Source: Desulfofustis sp. (GTDB lineage: Bacteria > Desulfobacterota > Desulfobulbia > Desulfobulbales > Desulfocapsaceae). Taken from it: 11,234 bases of DNA. The translations under genes and the position numbers were made by a program. The stretch spans positions 1-11,234 of the forward strand of contig JAUVWB010000026.1 of assembly GCA_030604345.1 (NCBI GenBank), in the 5' to 3' direction. Within the stretch, counting starts at the first letter, position 1, and every line of letters begins with the position of its first letter. This document shows positions 6,854-11,234 of this stretch, in pieces. Under the pieces are notes generated by a model that had not been told where the DNA came from, did no database searches, and saw nothing but the letters and a program-made list of their open reading frames with translations.

Positions 6854-7872
6854 TTAACTCCATGCGCTCCATCCTCGATGATCTTGTTTCGGCACTTGCC
6901 CAGGGGCAGGACGTGGTTCTTGCCGCCGTGGTCCGCAGTTCCGGGTCCGCCCCTCGCGCTTCCGGGGCGCGTATGCTGGTTCGCTCGGACGGCAGCCTGG
7001 TCGGCAGTGTCGGCGGCGGGCTGCTGGAAGGCGCCTGCCTCGAACGGGCGCGTCGGATACTGGCGGGAGACGGGCAATACGGCACCCTGCAGCTGCACCT
7101 GGACAACAGCAGCGCCGCCCTGGACGGAATGATCTGCGGCGGTCAGGTGGAGGTCCTGCTGCAGCGTGTCCGCCCGGCCGACACCCCGCTCTTTCTCCGT
7201 CTTCAGGCCGCCTGTCGAGCCGGACGGAGGCCGGTGCTGTTGACCTTTCTGCCCGATGAGACAACCGCCCCGCAGCTGGTGGGGGTGGATGGCTTGGCGG
7301 GGGACGACGTTCCGGCCGACCTGCGCGGTATCGTCATGAAAAACTGCGGACGCCTGCCGTTTCTCTGCGCTCATGCGGGGCGCGAACTGTTGGTCGAGCC
7401 GCTCGCCGCACCGGGGGTGGTCCATTTTGCGGGGGCCGGCCATGTGGCTCTGGCGACCGCCACGCTGGCGCATTTTGCCGGTTTTGCCACGGTGGTCATG
7501 GATGATCGGGCCGCTTTTGCCAACCATGAGCGTTTCCCTCATGCGGAGGTCAGGGTGTTGCCGAGCTTCGATCGGTGTTTCGACAGGCTCGGACCGGACG
7601 ATTACGCGGTCATCGTTACCCGGGGCCATCTCTATGACCGCCAGGTGCTGGCCCAGGCGTTACGTACCGAGGCCGGCTATATCGGCATGATCGGCAGCCG
7701 CCGGAAGCGGGATACCATCTATGCATCCCTGCTGGCCGACGGATTCACAACCGGCGATCTGGAGCGGGTCCATTGCCCCATCGGCATTTCCATCGAGGCG
7801 GAGACGCCGGAAGAGATCGGGGTGAGTATCGTCGCCGAATTGATCCAGGCCCGTAATGCCGGCCCCCGATGA
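6850..7872 (+). CDS. xdhC: XdhC/CoxI-family molybdenum hydroxylase maturation protein
   Basis: A 340-aa cytoplasmic accessory protein. Family members bind molybdenum cofactor, help exchange its oxo for a sulfido ligand, and deliver it to xanthine dehydrogenase-type enzymes. The N-terminal XdhC/CoxI domain has GSAPRASGARMLV (32-44), GSVGGGLLEGACLERA (52-67) and MICGGQVEVLL (94-104). The C-terminal Rossmann-like domain has VHFAGAGHVALATATL (191-206), a dinucleotide-binding-like glycine pattern, then VTRGHLYD (256-263), YIGMIGSRRKR (277-287) and the terminal CPIGISIEAETPEEIGVSI (309-327). Length and domain order are normal for the two-domain form. It starts in ATGA overlap with a short leader frame and ends in ATGA overlap with the MocA-HD gene, so the two are almost certainly co-translated. 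No hydroxylase subunit genes are in the window, so the client enzyme is unknown. Confidence 0.93.
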   Translation: MINSMRSILDDLVSALAQGQDVVLAAVVRSSGSAPRASGARMLVRSDGSLVGSVGGGLLEGACLERARRILAGDGQYGTLQLHLDNSSAALDGMICGGQVEVLLQRVRPADTPLFLRLQAACRAGRRPVLLTFLPDETTAPQLVGVDGLAGDDVPADLRGIVMKNCGRLPFLCAHAGRELLVEPLAAPGVVHFAGAGHVALATATLAHFAGFATVVMDDRAAFANHERFPHAEVRVLPSFDRCFDRLGPDDYAVIVTRGHLYDRQVLAQALRTEAGYIGMIGSRRKRDTIYASLLADGFTTGDLERVHCPIGISIEAETPEEIGVSIVAELIQARNAGPR

Positions 7873-8993
7873 AGGTTGGCGCGGTTATCCTGGCGGCCGG
7901 TTTGTCGTCGCGGATGGGGGCCTGCAAGCCGCTGCTGCCCATCGGTGACAGCTCCATGCTGGCCCACGCGGTCGGGTCGCTTCGATCCGGCGGGGTGGAG
8001 ATGGTGGTCGTCGTCACCGGCCATGACGGCCCTGCGGTGCGCCAGGAAGCGCAGCGGCTCGGTGTCGAATGCTGTGACAACCCCGACTACCTGAAAGGCA
8101 TGCTCTCTTCCGTGCAGGCCGGGTTGCGGCGGCTGCCCAGGGTCGACGCTTTTTTCCTGCTGCCGGTGGATATACCGCTGGTGCGGCCGGTGACGATCAG
8201 GCGGTTGCTCGATCAGTTCGACGGTAAGCGGGTGCTGCTTCCGGTCTTCCAGGGAGAGCCCGGTCACCCGCCGCTGATCCCGGGTAAAAAGGTGGGCAAG
8301 ATTATCGCCTACGCCGGGCCCGGTGGGCTCGCTCGTTACCTGAAAAAGCAGAGGTTCAGGGAGGTAGCCGTCTGGGATCACGGCATTCTGCTCGATGCCG
8401 ATACCCCGGAGGAGTATCGTCGCCTGCAGCGGCGATGGTCGCGCCTGGCCGTCGGCGAACCGCAGGAGGCGGTGGCCCTGGCCCAGCAGACCATGCCTGA
8501 ACGCGGCGTCAGACACGGGCGGATGGTGGCCGCGGTGGCACAGGCCATCGGGCAGCGGTTGTGCAGCAACGGCCTCGACCTGGATCTTGATCTCATCCAT
8601 AACGGTGCGCTGCTGCACGACATCGCCAAAGGCGCTCCGTTTCACGAGCAGCGGGGCGGCAGCCTGCTCGCCGGGTTGGGCCTGACTGCGCTGGCGGATG
8701 TGGTTTCCGCCCATCGTGACATCGGCCCTCCGGAAGGGGGCGAACTGACCGAAAAGGAGGTGGTCGGCCTGGCCGATAAGTTCGTGCGCGGCGGCGACCT
8801 GGTCTCACTTCGACAACGCTACGAGGAGAAGCTGGCTCGGTACGGGGCCGACCCTGAGACCTGTCGGTCGATCAGGCGGCGGCTGGAGCGGGCTGAATCG
8901 TTGCTGGCGCTGGTGGAGTATCACCTCGGCTGCCCCGTGGAACGCCTCTTGGCGGCGTCACCGCTGTCCCCGGTACCGGTCGGGACCGCCTAA
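7869..8993 (+). CDS. MocA-like molybdenum cofactor nucleotidyltransferase fused to an HD domain
   Basis: A 374-aa two-domain protein. Residues 1-190 are a MobA/MocA-type nucleotidyltransferase: LAAGLSSRMG with Lys20 (8-20), metal-site Asp101 in PVDIPLV, GHPPLIP (132-138) and DADTPEEY (176-183). LAAG rather than MobA's LAGG favours transfer of CMP from CTP to molybdopterin (molybdopterin cytosine dinucleotide) over GMP. Residues about 200-350 form an HD-domain fold with His216, His250-Asp251 (LLHDIAK), His282 (SAHRD) and Asp303 (LADKFV), the usual metal set for a phosphohydrolase. The substrate of the HD half is unknown; it could act on nucleotides or pyrophosphate linkages. The start overlaps the xdhC stop as ATGA, linking cofactor synthesis to XdhC-mediated sulfuration and delivery. 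A hairpin terminator candidate follows directly. Confidence 0.88.
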   Translation: MKVGAVILAAGLSSRMGACKPLLPIGDSSMLAHAVGSLRSGGVEMVVVVTGHDGPAVRQEAQRLGVECCDNPDYLKGMLSSVQAGLRRLPRVDAFFLLPVDIPLVRPVTIRRLLDQFDGKRVLLPVFQGEPGHPPLIPGKKVGKIIAYAGPGGLARYLKKQRFREVAVWDHGILLDADTPEEYRRLQRRWSRLAVGEPQEAVALAQQTMPERGVRHGRMVAAVAQAIGQRLCSNGLDLDLDLIHNGALLHDIAKGAPFHEQRGGSLLAGLGLTALADVVSAHRDIGPPEGGELTEKEVVGLADKFVRGGDLVSLRQRYEEKLARYGADPETCRSIRRRLERAESLLALVEYHLGCPVERLLAASPLSPVPVGTA

Positions 8994-8998
8994 TCTCG

Positions 8999-9030
8999 GG
9001 CCGGCGGCCTCGGCCTTCTTTGTTCATTTT
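8999..9030 (+). terminator. Candidate intrinsic terminator after the MocA-HD gene
   Basis: GGCCG (8999-9003) pairs with CGGCC (9011-9015) around a 7-nt loop, and TTCTTTGTTCATTTT (9016-9030) follows. It begins 5 nt after the stop codon. The stem is short but entirely G-C pairs. Confidence 0.55.
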
Positions 9031-9079
9031 CTGTATGTTCCTTCTTGCCGCAAGGAATTCGTTGCCGCCCGGATGCGGA

Positions 9080-9109
9080 TTGACTAGGATAGGAGTCCGG
9101 TGCTGTGAT
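9080..9109 (+). promoter_or_regulatory. Candidate promoter of the PagL-like operon
   Basis: TTGACT (9080-9085, 5/6 match) is followed after 18 nt by an extended -10, TGC-TGTGAT (9101-9109). An overlapping alternative is TTGCCG (9062-9067) with TAGGAT (9085-9090) at 17 nt. Either gives a leader of about 60-80 nt before the ATG at 9178. Both matches are imperfect. Confidence 0.4.
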
Positions 9110-9177
9110 TGAGATGGGGCCTCGGAGCAAATGTGGAGCTGTCGGCCGTTTTTCAGCAAAGACTGGGTGGAGACCTC

Positions 9178-9780
9178 ATGACCATGATTCGAAGTGCACG
9201 GTATCGAGTTGGCATGGTTGCCTGCCTGCTGGTCTGGGCGGCCGGTATCGAACTGTTCCTGCCGTTGCCGGGCGCCGCCTTCGACACCAGTCGGGACAGT
9301 TGGTGGCTGCTCGGCGGCTACGGCCAGAGCGTACCGGGTTGGGGGTTGACCGAGGAACGGGTCCAGACCGTCGATGGGGTGCTGCGTTACAACCACCTCA
9401 TCTTTGACGAGCTTGGGACCGGCTGGTACCGCGGCTTTCATTCCATCCTGCTGGAGCTGCCGGGGCACCTGGTGGTGAGCCCGGAGGTCTCGGCCATGGT
9501 CGGGGGCAACTTCCTCGCCGCCTACACCTTCACCGCTGGCGAGCGGTGGCAGCCCTATGTCTTCGGCGGCGGCGGGCCGGTCTACAGTTTTGCCGATATC
9601 GAAGGGATGGGGGCCGATCTCAACGGCAACTACCAGTTCGGCGCCGGTGTCGAGTATCCGCTGTCCGGGGGGCGGCGCTTTCTTGCCGAAGGCCGGTTCC
9701 ATCATATTTCCAACGCCGGCAGCGAAGACCCCAACGTGCCGCTCAACTCCGCCAAATTCCTGCTCGGCATCAGGTTCTGA
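9178..9780 (+). CDS. PagL-like outer-membrane lipid A 3-O-deacylase (acyloxyacyl hydrolase family)
   Basis: A 200-aa outer-membrane beta-barrel hydrolase. PagL enzymes remove the 3-position acyl chain from lipid A. A signal peptide occupies about 1-34: basic MIRSARYR, hydrophobic core, likely cut after PGAA. The mature part has alternating strands with a glycine-rich segment (129-133). The family signature is FHHISNAG (174-181), with His176-x-Ser178 as the catalytic pair by analogy with the H-x-S of Pseudomonas PagL, followed by PNVPLN (185-190). I could not clearly place the glutamate that completes the triad in Pseudomonas PagL. The protein ends in Phe (LGIRF), the usual barrel-assembly signal. 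ATG 9178 was chosen because GGAG (9169-9172) lies 5 nt upstream and the signal peptide follows at once. Its stop overlaps the next start (TGATG), making it the first gene of a coupled operon. Confidence 0.85.
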   Translation: MTMIRSARYRVGMVACLLVWAAGIELFLPLPGAAFDTSRDSWWLLGGYGQSVPGWGLTEERVQTVDGVLRYNHLIFDELGTGWYRGFHSILLELPGHLVVSPEVSAMVGGNFLAAYTFTAGERWQPYVFGGGGPVYSFADIEGMGADLNGNYQFGAGVEYPLSGGRRFLAEGRFHHISNAGSEDPNVPLNSAKFLLGIRF

Positions 9781-10244
9781 TGCACGGCACGCCTGCGCCC
9801 AGACCCGATCGGCCGACGGTTGACCCAGAGGCGACGACCGAGGAACCGGACATCAACGACGGGCTCTCGTTGGTCAGTTATGTTGCCGAAGATGGTGTCT
9901 GCCGGCCGCATCAGGGCTACGGCTGGCAGCCGGTCAATGAGGTGAACCGCCAGGCCTGGCAGGAGATCGAAAGCGCGATCGCCAGGTCCCGGGAAATGGT
10001 CGATGCCGGTATGGTCAGTTGTCTCCATTACTATATGACGGCCAACCAGATGACCCCGTCGCTGCTGGCCCGTTACGCCAACCTGCCCGGCTGGTTGATC
10101 CGTCTGCATCTGCGCCCCTTTTTCTTCAGGCGGATAAGCCGTGCCAGCCTGGCCCGCTATGCCGAGTTGTTTGGGATCTCCGCCGAGGATCTGGCGGCGG
10201 GCCGGTTGCGGCCTCCAGTCTACCAGCGTGAGCGTCATGGCTAG
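9780..10244 (+). CDS. Conserved-looking protein of unknown function, possible degenerate Xre-like helix-turn-helix
   Basis: A 154-aa protein without signal peptide or membrane helix. I do not recognise a named family. The first 25 residues are Pro/Asp/Glu rich and probably disordered. The middle (29-90) contains GYGWQPVNEVNRQAWQEI (46-63) and a helical stretch. The C-terminal half (90-141) reads like an Xre/Cro-type five-helix pattern: MTPSLLARYANLPGWLIRL, then FFFRRISRASLARYAELF, then GISAEDLAAGRL, with two similar LARYA-x-L segments at 96-102 and 124-130. The putative recognition helix is very hydrophobic and basic, which may mean protein or lipid contact rather than DNA binding. The start overlaps the PagL-like stop by 1 nt (TGATG) and the end overlaps the next gene by 8 nt, so it should work with both. 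The gene call is firm; the function is not. Confidence 0.8.
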   Translation: MHGTPAPRPDRPTVDPEATTEEPDINDGLSLVSYVAEDGVCRPHQGYGWQPVNEVNRQAWQEIESAIARSREMVDAGMVSCLHYYMTANQMTPSLLARYANLPGWLIRLHLRPFFFRRISRASLARYAELFGISAEDLAAGRLRPPVYQRERHG

Positions 10245-11234
10245 TCCTTGCCCGACAGCTTTCCCGCATCGCCAATCGGCCCATTGCGAGAGCGGCGTCG
10301 TCGCCAATCTGCTGCGCCGTGAGGGGCTCGAGGTATCGGAGGCGATGGCCTTCGGGATCGGGCGCGGCCTGTTTTTCGGTTACCTGCCGTTCATCCGGCT
10401 CAACGGTCTGCCGCTGGTCACCTATCGCTCGGTGGCCGGCCGGATTATCGGGCACTTCAGTAAATTGCCCGGCATCTCGCTGCAGCAGAAGACCTTTCGC
10501 GATCGGCGCCGGGCCATGGCCGAACTGGATGAAGCCCTGGCGGCTGGCCGCCCGGTCGGCCTGCAGACCGGTGTCTTCTGGCTGCCTTATTTCCCCCGGG
10601 CCCTGCGGTTCCATTTCAATGCCCATAACCTGGTAGCCTACGGTAAAGAGGGAGAAGACTACCTGATCAGCGATCCGGTCTTTCCGGCACCGGTGCGCTG
10701 TCCCGCCCCCGATCTGGAGCGGGCTCGTTTCGCCGCCGGCGCCTTGGCCCCCCGGGGCAAGATGTACTGGTTCCAGGTCACCGGCGAGCTGTTTTCCCCC
10801 CGGCTCCATATTCGGACCGCCCTTGGCGGTGTCTGCCGGGCCATGCTGAGCAGCCCGTTTCCGTTGATCGGTGTCCGCGGCATGCGCTTTCTCGCCGGGC
10901 GTCTGGCGCGCTGGCCGGAGCGGCTCGGCCAGCAGCGCACCATCCTGCATCTCGGCCATATCGTCCGCATGCAGGAAGAGATCGGCACCGGCGGTGGCGG
11001 GTTCCGTGTCATGTTTTCCTCGTTTCTTCGGGAAAGCGGTGAACTGCTGGCCGACCGGCAGCTGCTTGCCGGCGCCGAGCGGATGATGCAAGCCGGGGAC
11101 GAGTGGCGGAGGTTCGCCGCCATGGCCGCCAGGATCTGCAAAGAACGGACCCGGCCAGGCGATTCCTGCCAGGCCTTGGCCTCCTCGCTTCGCTCCTGTG
11201 CAGCGCAGGAAGAAGCGATTTTCCGGGAGCTGTC
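10237..11234 (+). CDS. BtrH_N-like papain/C39-fold protein, 3' partial
   Basis: The first 332 residues of a protein that runs off the window. It resembles the N-terminal domain of BtrH, the butirosin enzyme that moves an acyl side chain from an acyl carrier protein onto an aminoglycoside. The papain/C39-like active site is visible: Cys17 in AHCESGVVANLL (15-26), His130 in NAHNLVAYG (128-136), and Asp146 in YLISDPVF (142-149). The segment SEAMAFGIGRGLFFGYLP (35-52) is typical of BtrH_N proteins by recall. Residues after about 190 are helical, Arg/Leu-rich, and may correspond to the DUF4872-type C-terminal region. There is no signal peptide. ATG 10237 overlaps the previous gene's end (ATGGCTAG) and lacks a clear ribosome binding site, so translational coupling is likely. 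Acyl transfer or amide/ester cleavage is plausible; peptidase activity is an alternative. The substrate is unknown. Confidence 0.8.
   Translation, partial: MASPCPTAFPHRQSAHCESGVVANLLRREGLEVSEAMAFGIGRGLFFGYLPFIRLNGLPLVTYRSVAGRIIGHFSKLPGISLQQKTFRDRRRAMAELDEALAAGRPVGLQTGVFWLPYFPRALRFHFNAHNLVAYGKEGEDYLISDPVFPAPVRCPAPDLERARFAAGALAPRGKMYWFQVTGELFSPRLHIRTALGGVCRAMLSSPFPLIGVRGMRFLAGRLARWPERLGQQRTILHLGHIVRMQEEIGTGGGGFRVMFSSFLRESGELLADRQLLAGAERMMQAGDEWRRFAAMAARICKERTRPGDSCQALASSLRSCAAQEEAIFREL

Noticed and set aside
7719..8714. Long antisense frame (about 331 codons) opposite the xdhC end and the MocA-HD gene
   Set aside because: It has low-complexity Gln/His/Arg composition typical of shadow frames, and the plus strand encodes clear MocA and HD motifs.
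9109..9177. Upstream start adding 23 residues to the PagL-like protein
   Set aside because: It would bury the signal peptide, and GGAG at the right distance marks ATG 9178.
8872..9705. Antisense frame spanning the gap before the PagL-like gene
   Set aside because: It overlaps two well-supported plus-strand genes, and its product is low complexity without motifs.
10126..11091. Long antisense frame (about 321 codons) opposite the BtrH_N-like gene
   Set aside because: The plus strand is open through the whole interval with C39-type active-site motifs; the antisense product has no domain I recognise.

Overview
The window looks like chromosomal DNA of a GC-rich Gram-negative anaerobe, most likely a Desulfobacterota (delta-proteobacterial) lineage. 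This is inferred from gene content: a TAXI-type periplasmic binding protein, an XdhC/MocA pair for molybdenum hydroxylases, a rubredoxin-like protein, a PagL-like outer-membrane lipid A deacylase and hybrid histidine kinases. It was not tested by any search. There are no rRNA or tRNA genes, CRISPR arrays, transposases or other obvious mobile elements. The long open frames antisense to the genes are by-products of the GC-rich codon pattern.

Signalling block (1-5302). A soluble hybrid histidine kinase (REC-PAS-HisKA-HATPase-REC), cut off at its 5' end by the window, runs rightward. It converges with a leftward two-gene operon. The first gene of that operon encodes a secreted TAXI-family solute-binding protein. 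Its stop codon overlaps the GTG start of a membrane hybrid histidine kinase (TM-periplasmic helical domain-TM-PAS-HisKA-HATPase-REC). No TRAP permease is nearby, so the binding protein may be the ligand sensor of the kinase.

Middle block (5303-6745). A divergent intergenic region carries promoter candidates on both strands and a roughly 150-nt leader. It is followed by a seven-helix TerC/YgdQ-type membrane protein, a well-formed hairpin terminator, and then a 64-aa seven-cysteine rubredoxin-like protein with its own promoter (perfect TATAAT).

Molybdenum cofactor block (6746-8993). A candidate 8-codon leader peptide with a strong ribosome binding site overlaps the start of an XdhC-family protein. 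That gene overlaps (ATGA) a MocA-like nucleotidyltransferase fused to an HD domain. Together they probably make and load a sulfurated, cytidylated molybdenum cofactor into a molybdenum hydroxylase whose structural genes are not in the window. A hairpin terminator candidate follows.

Right-end block (8994-11234). Three overlapping rightward genes start here: a PagL-like outer-membrane lipid A 3-O-deacylase, a 154-aa protein of unknown function with a possible degenerate Xre-like helix-turn-helix, and a BtrH_N-like papain/C39-fold protein with a visible Cys-His-Asp set, cut off by the window end. This tightly coupled set is the best candidate for an undescribed envelope-lipid or acyl-transfer system, but its continuation lies outside the window.
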